Shown piece after piece: positions 55,188 to 63,441 of a stretch of 64,000 nt of DNA. Each line of letters starts with the position of its first letter. Within the stretch, counting starts at the first letter, position 1. A program made the translations under genes and the position numbers. This DNA comes from Streptomyces sp. FIT100 (GTDB lineage Bacteria > Actinomycetota > Actinomycetes > Streptomycetales > Streptomycetaceae). The stretch spans positions 5,854,526 through 5,918,525 of the forward strand of contig NZ_CP075715.1 of assembly GCF_024584805.1 (NCBI RefSeq). Direction: 5' to 3'. The notes beneath the pieces are model-generated. The model did no database searches. It was not told the origin of the DNA and was given only the letters and a program-made list of their open reading frames with translations.

Positions 55188-55216
55188 TGCGGTCGTGCAC
55201 CAAACCTCAGTAATCT
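55188..55216 (+). promoter_or_regulatory. Candidate internal pnp promoter
   Basis: TAATCT at 55211-55216 fits the -10 consensus; the -35 17 bp upstream is weak. A separate pnp promoter is known in Streptomyces at this locus. Assignment to these bases is tentative. Confidence 0.35.
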
Positions 55217-55441
55217 GGTCGCACAGCACAACGCCACAGCGCGGTGCAGTAACGAAGCAGTACCCGAGAACGCAATGACGAACGAGGGGGAGCGCCCCTC
55301 CGCCGCCGGTCCTCGGTAGTGGCCCCCGGAACCATCACACCCGGGTGCTTCGATCGAAGACCGGCCCGCACTCAAGGCGCGCTTCTCCACCACCGTCCCC
55401 CGCCACACGGGCGAGGGGACGCAGACGAGGAGATTTCGCTA

Positions 55442-57673
55442 GTGGAGAACGAGACCCACTACGCCGAGGCCGTGATCGACAACGGTTCCTTCGGCACCCG
55501 TACCATCCGCTTCGAGACGGGCCGCCTGGCCAAGCAGGCCGCCGGTTCCGCCGTTGCGTACCTGGACGACGACACCATGGTGCTGTCGGCCACCACCGCG
55601 TCCAAGAACCCCAAGGACCAGCTGGACTTCTTCCCTCTGACGGTCGACGTCGAGGAGCGGATGTACGCCGCGGGCAAGATCCCCGGCTCCTTCTTCCGCC
55701 GTGAGGGCCGCCCGTCCGAGGACGCGGTCCTCACCTGCCGCCTGATCGACCGCCCGCTGCGCCCGTCCTTCAAGAAGGGCCTGCGCAACGAGATCCAGAT
55801 CGTCGAGACGATCATGGCGCTCAACCCCGACCACCTGTACGACGTGGTCGCGATCAACGCCGCCTCCTGCTCCACGCAGCTGGCCGGCCTGCCCTTCTCC
55901 GGCCCGATCGGCGGCACCCGCGTCGCGCTGATCAACGGCCAGTGGGTGGCCTTCCCGACCCACACCGAGCTCGAGGACGCCGTCTTCGACATGGTGGTCG
56001 CGGGCCGCGTCCTGGAGGACGGCGACGTCGCGATCATGATGGTCGAGGCCGAGGCCACCGAGAAGACCATCGAGCTCGTCAAGGGCGGCGCCGAGGCCCC
56101 GACCGAGGAGGTCGTCGCCGCCGGTCTCGAGGCCGCGAAGCCCTTCATCAAGGTCCTCTGCAAGGCCCAGGCCGACCTCGCCGCCAAGGCCGCCAAGCCG
56201 ACCGGCGAGTTCCCGGTCTTCCTCGAGTACCAGGACGACGTCCTGGAGGCGCTCACGGCCGCCGTCAAGGACGAGCTCGCCCAGGCGCTGACCATCGCGG
56301 GCAAGCAGGAGCGCGAGGCCGAGCTGGACCGCGTCAAGGGTCTGGCCGCCGAGAAGCTGCTCCCGCAGTTCGAGGGCCGCGAGAAGGAGATCTCCGCCGC
56401 GTACCGCTCGCTGACCAAGTCCCTGGTCCGTGAGCGCGTCATCAAGGAGAAGACCCGCATCGACGGCCGTGGCGTGACGGACATCCGTACGCTCGCCGCC
56501 GAGGTCGAGGCCATCCCGCGCGTGCACGGCTCGGCGCTGTTCGAGCGTGGCGAGACCCAGATCCTGGGCGTCACCACCCTCAACATGCTCCGCATGGAGC
56601 AGCAGCTGGACACCCTTTCCCCGGTGACCCGCAAGCGCTACATGCACAACTACAACTTCCCGCCGTACTCCGTCGGTGAGACCGGCCGCGTCGGTTCGCC
56701 GAAGCGCCGCGAGATCGGCCACGGCGCCCTCGCCGAGCGCGCGATCGTGCCGGTGCTCCCGACGCGAGAGGAGTTCCCCTACGCGATCCGCCAGGTGTCC
56801 GAGGCCCTCGGCTCCAACGGTTCGACGTCCATGGGCTCGGTCTGCGCCTCCACCATGTCGCTGCTGAACGCCGGTGTGCCGCTCAAGGCCCCCGTCGCCG
56901 GTATCGCCATGGGTCTGATCTCCCAGGAGATCGACGGCAAGACGCACTACGTCGCCCTCACCGACATCCTCGGTGCGGAGGACGCCTTCGGCGACATGGA
57001 CTTCAAGGTCGCCGGTACGAAGGAGTTCGTCACCGCCCTCCAGCTCGACACCAAGCTGGACGGCATCCCGGCCTCCGTCCTGGCCGCGGCCCTCAAGCAG
57101 GCCCGCGACGCCCGCCTCCACATCCTCGACGTGATGATGGAAGCGATCGACACCCCGGACGAGATGTCCCCCAACGCCCCGCGGATCATCACCGTCAAGA
57201 TCCCCGTGGACAAGATCGGCGAGGTCATCGGCCCCAAGGGCAAGATGATCAACCAGATCCAGGAGGACACCGGCGCCGAGATCACGATCGAGGACGACGG
57301 CACGATCTACATCGGTGCCGCCGACGGCCCGGCCGCCGAGGCCGCCCGCGCCACGATCAACGGCATCGCCAACCCGACCATGCCGGAGGTCGGCGAGCGC
57401 TACCTGGGCACCGTCGTGAAGACGACGACCTTCGGCGCGTTCGTCTCGCTGCTCCCGGGCAAGGACGGTCTGCTGCACATCTCGCAGATCCGCAAGCTCG
57501 CCGGCGGCAAGCGCGTGGAGAACGTCGAGGACGTGCTCGCGGTCGGCGCCAAGGTCCAGGTCGAGATCGCCGAGATCGACCAGCGCGGCAAGCTCTCCCT
57601 CATCCCCGTGATCGCGGACGAGGACGCTGCCGCCGACGGCGAGGGCGAGAAGAAGGACGACGCCGACAAGTGA
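55442..57673 (+). CDS. pnp: Polyribonucleotide nucleotidyltransferase (PNPase)
   Basis: 743 residues from GTG 55442 after GAGGAG. Two RNase PH cores flank an alpha-helical domain; the second core holds NGSTSMGSVCAST and the DILGAEDAFGDMDFKVAG phosphate/metal site. KH (IGPKGKMINQIQ) and S1 (LPGKDGLLHISQI) domains and a Glu/Asp/Lys tail end it. 3'-5' phosphorolytic RNA decay; in Streptomyces it is also the RNA tailing enzyme. Its stop overlaps the next start (GTGA). Confidence 0.97.
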   Translation: MENETHYAEAVIDNGSFGTRTIRFETGRLAKQAAGSAVAYLDDDTMVLSATTASKNPKDQLDFFPLTVDVEERMYAAGKIPGSFFRREGRPSEDAVLTCRLIDRPLRPSFKKGLRNEIQIVETIMALNPDHLYDVVAINAASCSTQLAGLPFSGPIGGTRVALINGQWVAFPTHTELEDAVFDMVVAGRVLEDGDVAIMMVEAEATEKTIELVKGGAEAPTEEVVAAGLEAAKPFIKVLCKAQADLAAKAAKPTGEFPVFLEYQDDVLEALTAAVKDELAQALTIAGKQEREAELDRVKGLAAEKLLPQFEGREKEISAAYRSLTKSLVRERVIKEKTRIDGRGVTDIRTLAAEVEAIPRVHGSALFERGETQILGVTTLNMLRMEQQLDTLSPVTRKRYMHNYNFPPYSVGETGRVGSPKRREIGHGALAERAIVPVLPTREEFPYAIRQVSEALGSNGSTSMGSVCASTMSLLNAGVPLKAPVAGIAMGLISQEIDGKTHYVALTDILGAEDAFGDMDFKVAGTKEFVTALQLDTKLDGIPASVLAAALKQARDARLHILDVMMEAIDTPDEMSPNAPRIITVKIPVDKIGEVIGPKGKMINQIQEDTGAEITIEDDGTIYIGAADGPAAEAARATINGIANPTMPEVGERYLGTVVKTTTFGAFVSLLPGKDGLLHISQIRKLAGGKRVENVEDVLAVGAKVQVEIAEIDQRGKLSLIPVIADEDAAADGEGEKKDDADK

Positions 57674-59049
57674 CGTCCCGTAGTTCCAGGACGACGGCCC
57701 GCACCTCCTCGGAGGCGCGGGCCGTCGCCCGTACCCAAACGCTTCTCCAGGGCGAGCACGGCATCGGCACGGTCCGCAAGACCACCCTCCCCGGGGGCCT
57801 GCGCATCGTCACGGAAACCCTCCCGTCGGTGCGCTCCGCCACCTTCGGCATCTGGGCGCACGTCGGCTCCCGCGACGAGACCCCCACGCTCAACGGCGCC
57901 ACGCACTATCTGGAGCACCTCCTCTTCAAGGGCACGCACAAGCGCTCCGCCCTCGACATCTCCGCCGCGATCGACGCGGTCGGCGGGGAGATGAACGCCT
58001 TCACGGCGAAGGAGTACACCTGCTACTACGCGCGCGTGCTCGACACCGACCTGCCGCTGGCGATCGACGTCGTCTGCGACATGCTCACCGGCTCGCTGAT
58101 CCTCGACGAGGACGTCGACGCCGAGCGCGGCGTCATCCTCGAAGAGATCGCGATGACCGAGGACGACCCGGGCGACGTCGTCCACGACCTCTTCGCGAAG
58201 ACGATGTTCGGCGACACCCCGCTCGGCCGCCCGGTCCTGGGCACCGTCGACACCATCAACGCGCTGAACCGCTCCCAGATCGCCCGCTTCTACAAGAAGC
58301 ACTACGACCCGACGCACCTGGTCGTGGCCGCCGCGGGCAACGTCGACCACGCCACCGTCGTCCGCCAGGTCCGCAAGGCGTTCGACAGGGCCGGCGCCCT
58401 GTCCCGCACCGGTGCGGACCCGGTCGCCCCGCGCGACGGCCGGCGCACCATCCGGACCGCGGGCCGCGTCGAAGTCCTCGGTCGCAGGACCGAGCAGGCC
58501 CATGTCGTCCTCGGCATGCCCGGGCTCGCCCGCACCGACGACCGCCGCTGGGCTCTCGGCGTGCTGAACACGGCCCTCGGCGGCGGTATGTCCTCGCGCC
58601 TCTTCCAGGAGGTCCGCGAGAAGCGCGGCCTCGCCTACAGCGTGTACTCGTACACCTCGGGCTTCGCCGACTGCGGACTCTTCGGCGTCTACGCGGGCTG
58701 CCGGCCCAGCCAGGTCCACGACGTCCTCAAGATCTGCCGTGACGAGCTTGACCGGGTCGCGCACGAGGGACTGTCCGACGAGGAGATCGGCCGCGCCATC
58801 GGCCAGCTCTCCGGCTCGACCGTCCTCGGCCTGGAGGACACCGGCGCGCTGATGAACCGCATCGGCAAGAGCGAGCTGTGCTGGGGCGCCCAGATGTCGG
58901 TCGACGACATGCTGGCGAACATAGCCGCGGTCACCCCCGACGACGTACGAGCCGTCGCCCGCGACGTCCTCGGGCAGCGTCCGTCGCTGTCGGCGATCGG
59001 CCCGCTGAAGGACAAGCAGGCGGACCGGCTGCACGAAGCCGTCTCGTAG
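57670..59049 (+). CDS. M16-family zinc peptidase (insulinase/processing-peptidase type)
   Basis: 459 residues. The inverted zinc motif H-x-x-E-H is visible in HYLEHLLFKGT and the third ligand Glu in AERGVILEEIAMTEDDP. Two M16 domains; the C-terminal one keeps GLAYSVYSYTSG. GTG at 57670 overlaps the pnp stop, so it is translated with PNPase. A cytosolic peptidase of unknown substrate; the pnp-M16 pairing is common in actinobacteria and Firmicutes. An 11-bp direct repeat spans its stop. Confidence 0.93.
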   Translation: MTSRSSRTTARTSSEARAVARTQTLLQGEHGIGTVRKTTLPGGLRIVTETLPSVRSATFGIWAHVGSRDETPTLNGATHYLEHLLFKGTHKRSALDISAAIDAVGGEMNAFTAKEYTCYYARVLDTDLPLAIDVVCDMLTGSLILDEDVDAERGVILEEIAMTEDDPGDVVHDLFAKTMFGDTPLGRPVLGTVDTINALNRSQIARFYKKHYDPTHLVVAAAGNVDHATVVRQVRKAFDRAGALSRTGADPVAPRDGRRTIRTAGRVEVLGRRTEQAHVVLGMPGLARTDDRRWALGVLNTALGGGMSSRLFQEVREKRGLAYSVYSYTSGFADCGLFGVYAGCRPSQVHDVLKICRDELDRVAHEGLSDEEIGRAIGQLSGSTVLGLEDTGALMNRIGKSELCWGAQMSVDDMLANIAAVTPDDVRAVARDVLGQRPSLSAIGPLKDKQADRLHEAVS

Positions 59050-59081
59050 AGTCCGTAACGTCCCGTCAACGTCTCGTAGAG
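59041..59081. repeat. 11-bp direct repeat spanning the M16 peptidase stop codon
   Basis: GTCTCGTAGAG occurs at 59041-59051 (containing the stop TAG at 59047-59049) and again at 59071-59081, just before dapB. Confidence 0.75.
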
Positions 59082-59093
59082 AGCGAAAGCAAC

Positions 59094-59846
59094 ATGAGCA
59101 AGCTGCGCGTGGCCGTCCTCGGTGCCAAGGGCCGTATCGGCTCCGAGGCGGTACGAGCCGTCGAAGCCGCCGAGGACATGGAACTCGTCGCCGCGCTCGG
59201 CAGGGACGACAAACTGGAGAGCCTCGTCGAGACCGAGGCCCAGGTGGTGGTCGAACTGACCACCCCCGCCTCGGTCATGGGCAATCTCGACTTCTGCGTG
59301 CGCCACGGCATCCACGCCGTCGTCGGCACCACCGGCTGGACCGACGAGCGCCTCGGGCACCTGCGCACCTCGCTCGACGCCTCCCCGGAGACGGGCGTGC
59401 TCATCGCACCCAACTTCTCCATCGGCGCCGTGCTCACCATGAAGTTCGCCGCCCAGGCCGCGCGGTACTTCGAATCCGTCGAGGTCGTCGAGCTGCACCA
59501 CCCGAACAAGGCCGACGCACCCTCCGGGACCGCCACCCGCACCGCCCAGCTGATCGCCGCGGCCCGCGCCGAGGCCGGCTGCGCCGCGCAGCCCGACGCC
59601 ACCGTCACGGCGCTCGACGGCGCACGCGGCGCGGACGTGGACGGGGTGCCGGTGCACGCCGTACGGCTCCGGGGCCTGCTGGCGCACCAGGAGGTCCTGC
59701 TCGGCGGCGAGGGCGAGACCCTCACCATCCGCCATGACTCCCTGCACCACAGCAGCTTCATGCCGGGCATCCTGCTCGGCGTGCGGCGCGTGGTGACCGC
59801 GCCCGGGCTCACCTTCGGCCTCGAGCACTTCCTCGACCTCGGCTGA
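59094..59846 (+). CDS. dapB: 4-hydroxy-tetrahydrodipicolinate reductase
   Basis: 250 residues from ATG 59094. NAD(P)H-binding GAKGRIGSEA at the start, GTTGWT and the substrate-binding ELHHPNKADAPSGTA. Catalyses the second reaction after DapA in lysine/diaminopimelate synthesis. dapA is 3.3 kb downstream with unrelated genes between. Same strand as the M16 gene, 44 bases after its stop. Confidence 0.96.
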   Translation: MSKLRVAVLGAKGRIGSEAVRAVEAAEDMELVAALGRDDKLESLVETEAQVVVELTTPASVMGNLDFCVRHGIHAVVGTTGWTDERLGHLRTSLDASPETGVLIAPNFSIGAVLTMKFAAQAARYFESVEVVELHHPNKADAPSGTATRTAQLIAAARAEAGCAAQPDATVTALDGARGADVDGVPVHAVRLRGLLAHQEVLLGGEGETLTIRHDSLHHSSFMPGILLGVRRVVTAPGLTFGLEHFLDLG

Positions 59847-59854
59847 GTGCTCGT

Positions 59855-60304
59855 ATGCGCGCGAAAATCTCGTACGCCGTCACGGCTGCCGTCCTCGTCG
59901 TCTACTTCGTCCTGGTCGGCAGCCGGGGCGTCACACTGATCCAGCAGGGCACCGTGCTCACCGTCACGTTCGGTGCGGCCGTGCTGATCCTGCCGGTGAT
60001 CGGCATCTGGTTCCTCTGGAAGAACACCCAGTTCGTCAGGAAGGCCAACGCGCTCGCCGCCGAGCTGGACGCGGAGGGCGGGCTGCCGGTCGACGAGCTG
60101 GTCCGTACCGCGAGCGGCCGTATCGACCGCGACTCGGCGGACGCCGTCTTCGCCAGGCGCCGCGCCGAGACCGAGGACTCTCCCGACGACTGGCGGTGCT
60201 GGTTCCGACTGGCCGTCGCCTACCACGACGCCAGGGACACCCCGCGGGCCCGCAAGGCGATGCAGCGGGCGATCGCCCTCCACGAGGGCAGGGCGGCGGT
60301 CTGA
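59855..60304 (+). CDS. Small membrane protein with TPR-like C-terminus
   Basis: 149 residues. Two membrane helices (~8-26 and ~33-53) then a cytoplasmic part (~55-149) with DWRCWFRLAVAYHDARDTPRARKAMQRAIAL, a single tetratricopeptide-like helix pair. ATG at 59855, 8 bases after dapB, so probably co-transcribed. Converges with the next gene, with only 4 bases between them. Function unknown. Confidence 0.82.
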   Translation: MRAKISYAVTAAVLVVYFVLVGSRGVTLIQQGTVLTVTFGAAVLILPVIGIWFLWKNTQFVRKANALAAELDAEGGLPVDELVRTASGRIDRDSADAVFARRRAETEDSPDDWRCWFRLAVAYHDARDTPRARKAMQRAIALHEGRAAV

Positions 60305-60308
60305 CGGC

Positions 60309-60869
60309 TCAGGTGTGGTGCGCCGGGCGGTACTCGGCGCCCCACGCCTCGACCGTGTCGGCGGCCCGGTCGAACGCCTCGACCCGCTCCAGGAAGTCCG
60401 CGTTGTGATCGGTGAGCAGCGGCAGCGGCTCACCACCCTCGCGTACGAGCAGGAGGGCCTGGCCCTGCACCGTGCGCGGCAGCCCCAGCCAGCGCACCGG
60501 CTGCTGGACCGTGCGCAGCTCCCTGACCTGCGCCCAGGCCACGGTCGTGGTCGAGAGGAAGCCCACGCATCGCAGGCCGTGCCGGCTCACCCACGTGCCG
60601 ACGCGCAGCATCCGCAGCGCCGCCGCGATCACGAGCGCCGCGAGACCGAAGCACACGGAAGCGGCGGGCAGCCCGTTGGCGAAGGTGATGATCATCGCTG
60701 CCATCAGCACGAACGAGGCGAGCAGCAGAAGCAGCGCGGACCCGGACACCCGCCAGGGGCCCGGACGGTACGGCCGGCGCCACTGGTCATGATCGTCGAA
60801 CGGCAGCGCGACATCGCTGTCCGCCGTCGCGTCAAAGGCACGGTCGGCCGTCAGAAAGGGCAGGGGCAC
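60309..60869 (-). CDS. Membrane protein with PH-like domain
   Basis: 186 residues. Cytoplasmic N-terminus, two membrane helices (~43-62 and ~66-87), then a beta-rich PH-like domain (WVSRHGLRCVGFLSTTTVAWAQVRELR...) resembling bacterial PH domain 6/2 proteins. Start ATG at 60869. Function unknown; likely membrane-associated. Confidence 0.8.
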   Translation of the reverse strand: MPLPFLTADRAFDATADSDVALPFDDHDQWRRPYRPGPWRVSGSALLLLLASFVLMAAMIITFANGLPAASVCFGLAALVIAAALRMLRVGTWVSRHGLRCVGFLSTTTVAWAQVRELRTVQQPVRWLGLPRTVQGQALLLVREGGEPLPLLTDHNADFLERVEAFDRAADTVEAWGAEYRPAHHT

Positions 60870-60966
60870 GGCTGAACCTCACTCATCAAGCACGAAGGGC
60901 TGTGCCCGGTGAGGCTACCGATGCGCCCGGGGCCGGACCACCCCAGGGGGGCCGCTGGGGTCGACG

Positions 60967-61066
60967 ACCGGCTTCAGGAGCGGCTCAGGAGCGGCTCAGG
61001 ACCGGCTCAGGACCGGCTCAGGACCGGATCAGGACCGGATCAGAACCGGATCAGGACCGGCCTCAG
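60967..61066. repeat. Nine-unit 11-bp minisatellite at a gene's stop codon
   Basis: Units of ACCGGCTCAGG type: 60967 (12 bp), then 11-mers at 60979, 60990, 61001, 61012, 61023, 61034, 61045 and 61056. Central units replace GCTC with GATC. The last unit holds the stop codon (61063-61065, read leftward) of the small membrane protein, so each downstream unit repeats a TGA-containing block. Confidence 0.92.
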
Positions 61067-61302
61067 CGGCCGTCCGACGCCTCGGACTGCTGGGCGTGGG
61101 ACGGTGAGTGCGGGGACTCCAGCGCGGGCATCCCGAAGAGCAGCGATCCCACCAGCCCGGCAACCACGGTCAGACCCAGCAGCGCCCGGCCGGCGAGCTG
61201 CGAGGCGCTGGGGCGCTCCTTTGGGGGCGGTGTGACGTTACTGCGGAAGCGGTCCGCCTCAGCGACGAATGCGAACGGTACGGCCTCTCGCCGGCGGAAC
61301 AT
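61063..61302 (-). CDS. Small single-pass membrane protein, candidate DNA-damage-inducible
   Basis: 79 residues. A basic cytoplasmic N-terminus (~37 residues, with MFRRREAVPF and FRSNVTPPPKERP), one membrane helix (~38-60, LAGRALLGLTVVAGLVGSLLFG) and a short extracytoplasmic tail. The ATG at 61302 has GAGGAGG nine bases upstream, arguing that it is real. It faces thyX across 200 bases holding a LexA-like palindrome and a PafBC-like promoter. No known family; SOS-induced division inhibitors (YneA, DivS, SidA) are also small single-pass proteins, but similarity is only in layout. Confidence 0.78.
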   Translation of the reverse strand: MFRRREAVPFAFVAEADRFRSNVTPPPKERPSASQLAGRALLGLTVVAGLVGSLLFGMPALESPHSPSHAQQSEASDGR

Positions 61303-61361
61303 CGGGGCGAGCCTCCTCGGCTTGATGCGGATGTGGGGTGCGTTACTGGTACAGACGCACG

Positions 61362-61373
61362 GAACGGCCGTTC
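61362..61373. promoter_or_regulatory. LexA-box-like palindrome GAAC-N4-GTTC
   Basis: GAAC-GGCC-GTTC, a perfect 12-bp palindrome matching the outer halves of the Gram-positive LexA box (CGAAC-R-N-R-Y-GTTYC) with one inner mismatch. It lies 60 bases upstream of the small membrane protein start and about 130 bases upstream of thyX. Confidence 0.5.
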
Positions 61374-61439
61374 GGTGCCCGATTCCGGTGAATTGGTGAA
61401 TCGACCGAGGGAAAACGGGACGAGCCGCCCGGACCGTCG

Positions 61440-61462
61440 TTGTCAGTGGCGAGCCGTAGAGT
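61440..61462 (+). promoter_or_regulatory. PafBC/RecA-independent DNA-damage promoter motif upstream of thyX
   Basis: TTGTCAGTG (61440-61448), exactly 8 bases, then TAGAGT (61457-61462). This is the RecA-NDp pattern TTGTCRGTG-N8-TANNNT that actinobacterial PafBC uses with sigma-A. It lies about 40 bases upstream of the thyX GTG. TTG at 61440 could be misread as a start codon. Confidence 0.72.
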
Positions 61463-61502
61463 GGGCGCCGCCCTTGCGACGCAACTGGAAGGACCCCCGC
61501 CG

Positions 61503-62240
61503 GTGACCGAGAGCCCCGCCGACATCAAGCCCAGCTTCCGCAGCGATGTCACCGTCGAGCTGGTGAAGCACGCCGCCAAGGACTCCGACGTGCTGTGGGC
61601 CGCCCGGGTCTCGACCGCGGGCGAGCAGTCCCTGGAGGAGCTCGCCAAGGACCCCGAGCGGTCGAAGGGGCTCATCAACTACCTGATGCGGGACCGCCAC
61701 GGCAGCCCCTTCGAGCACAACTCGATGACCTTCTTCATCAGCGCCCCGATCTTCGTCTTCCGCGAGTTCATGCGCCACCGCGTCGGCTGGTCGTACAACG
61801 AGGAGTCCGGCCGCTACCGGGAGCTCCAGCCCGTCTTCTACGTCCCGGACGAGTCGCGCAAGCTCGTGCAGGAGGGCCGCCCCGGCAAGTACGTCTTCGT
61901 GGAGGGCACCCAGGCCCAGCAGGAGCTCACGGGCCGCGTGATGGAGGACTCGTACCGCCAGTCGTACGAGGCGTACCAGGAGATGCTCGCGGCGGGCGTC
62001 GCCCGGGAGGTCGCCCGCTCGGTCCTCCCGGTCGGTCTCTACTCGTCGATGTACGCGACGTGCAACGCTCGCTCGCTGATGCACTTCCTCGGTCTGCGCA
62101 CCCAGCACGAGCTGGCGAAGGTCCCGTCCTTCCCGCAGCGGGAGATCGAGATGGTCGGTGAGCGGATGGAGGAGCAGTGGGCGAAGCTCATGCCGCTGAC
62201 CTACGCCGCCTTCAACGCGAACGGCCGGGTGGCCCCGTAG
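61503..62240 (+). CDS. thyX: Flavin-dependent thymidylate synthase
   Basis: 245 residues from GTG 61503, ten bases after GGAAGGA; an upstream TTG at 61440 is inside the promoter motif. The ThyX signature RHRxxSxNxxSxR is seen as RHRVGWSYNEESGR; RSLMHFLGLRTQ is conserved too. Makes dTMP from dUMP using FAD, NADPH and methylene-tetrahydrofolate. Supplies dTMP in a strain where DNA repair would raise demand. Followed by a hairpin. Confidence 0.96.
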   Translation: MTESPADIKPSFRSDVTVELVKHAAKDSDVLWAARVSTAGEQSLEELAKDPERSKGLINYLMRDRHGSPFEHNSMTFFISAPIFVFREFMRHRVGWSYNEESGRYRELQPVFYVPDESRKLVQEGRPGKYVFVEGTQAQQELTGRVMEDSYRQSYEAYQEMLAAGVAREVARSVLPVGLYSSMYATCNARSLMHFLGLRTQHELAKVPSFPQREIEMVGERMEEQWAKLMPLTYAAFNANGRVAP

Positions 62241-62318
62241 AGCACAGATGTACGGTCAGCCTTACTCGGTGTCCGTATTGCGGCGTTTCGAGAAGTTCAT
62301 CTAGGCTGATCAAACGGA

Positions 62319-62356
62319 CCCGGCACTGCTTGAACCCCCGAGCAGGCAGTGCCGGG
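62319..62356 (+). terminator. Hairpin after thyX
   Basis: 11-bp perfect stem (62319-62329 with 62346-62356) and a 16-base loop. Likely thyX terminator or dapA leader element. Confidence 0.65.
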
Positions 62357-62429
62357 CTCCACTGACCACGGCATACGTCACGTCCCCCTAGGGGACCCTA
62401 CGCGCTGAGCAGCGAGTAGCGTGTTACCC

Positions 62430-63329
62430 ATGGCTCCGATCTCCACTCCGCAGATCCCCTTCGGGCGGGTCCTCACCGCCATGGTCACGCCGTTCACGGC
62501 GGACGGCGCACTCGACCTCGACGGCGCGCAGCGGCTCGCCACCCACCTGGTGGACGCAGGCAACGACGGCCTGATCGTCAACGGCACCACCGGCGAGTCC
62601 CCGACCACCAGCGACGCGGAGAAAGACCAGCTCGTACGAGCCGTACTGGACGCGGTGGGGGACCGGGCCCACGTCGTCGCCGGAATCGGCACCAACGACA
62701 CCCACCACAGCATCGAGCTCGCCCGCGCCGCCGAGCGCGCCGGCGCACACGGCCTGCTCGCCGTCACGCCGTACTACAACAAGCCTCCGCAGGAGGGCCT
62801 CTACCGGCACTTCTCGGCCATCGCGGACAGCACCGGACTGCCGGTCATGCTGTACGACATTCCGGGCCGCAGCGGCGTCCCGATCGACACCGAGACGATC
62901 GTCCGCCTGGCCGACCACCCGCGGATCGTCGCCAACAAGGACGCCAAGGGCGACCTCGGCCGCGCCAGCTGGGCCATCGCCCGCAGCGGCCTCGCCTGGT
63001 ACTCCGGCGACGACATGCTCAACCTTCCGCTCCTCTCGGTCGGCGCCGTCGGCTTCGTCTCCGTCGTCGGCCACGTCGTCACCCCGGAGCTGCGCGCCCT
63101 CATCGACGCGTACACCTCGGGCGACGTCCAGAAGGCCACCGAGATCCACCAGAAGCTGCTCCCGGTCTTCACCGGCATGTTCCGCACCCAGGGCGTCATC
63201 ACCACCAAGGCCGCGCTCGCCCTCCAGGGCCTCCCCGCCGGGCCCCTGCGCCTCCCGCTCGTCGAGCTCACGGAGGCGGAGACCGTCCAGCTCCAGATCG
63301 ATCTCGCCGCCGGCGGGGTAGAGCTTTAA
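62430..63329 (+). CDS. dapA: 4-hydroxy-tetrahydrodipicolinate synthase
   Basis: 299 residues from ATG 62430; GTG 62421 would add three residues. TIM barrel with NGTTGESPTT, YYNKPPQEGLYRHF (catalytic Tyr) and the Schiff-base Lys in IVANKDAKGD. Condenses pyruvate with aspartate semialdehyde, first committed step of lysine/DAP synthesis. Followed at 113 bases by RNase J, a conserved neighbour. Confidence 0.96.
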   Translation: MAPISTPQIPFGRVLTAMVTPFTADGALDLDGAQRLATHLVDAGNDGLIVNGTTGESPTTSDAEKDQLVRAVLDAVGDRAHVVAGIGTNDTHHSIELARAAERAGAHGLLAVTPYYNKPPQEGLYRHFSAIADSTGLPVMLYDIPGRSGVPIDTETIVRLADHPRIVANKDAKGDLGRASWAIARSGLAWYSGDDMLNLPLLSVGAVGFVSVVGHVVTPELRALIDAYTSGDVQKATEIHQKLLPVFTGMFRTQGVITTKAALALQGLPAGPLRLPLVELTEAETVQLQIDLAAGGVEL

Positions 63330-63392
63330 CCAAAGACTTCACAACTGAACAAGCACGATCAAGACGACAACAGCAAGTGCACGAATGTCATG

Positions 63393-63423
63393 CGCGCCAC
63401 GTGCCCAAGCGGTACGTGGCGCG
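63393..63423 (+). promoter_or_regulatory. Leader hairpin directly before the RNase J gene
   Basis: 10-bp perfect stem (63393-63402 with 63414-63423), 11-base loop, ending 18 bases before the start codon and just upstream of the ribosome-binding site. The preceding ~60 bases are A-rich, rare in this genome. It could be the dapA terminator or a regulatory leader of RNase J mRNA. Confidence 0.55.
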
Positions 63424-63441
63424 TGTGGTGAGGAGAGTCTT

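Noticed and set aside
60967..61066. CRISPR-like array
   Set aside because: The units are 11 bp without spacers, so it is a simple minisatellite.
61440..61502. Upstream TTG start for ThyX
   Set aside because: The extra residues would be encoded by the promoter motif itself; the GTG at 61503 has a proper ribosome-binding site.
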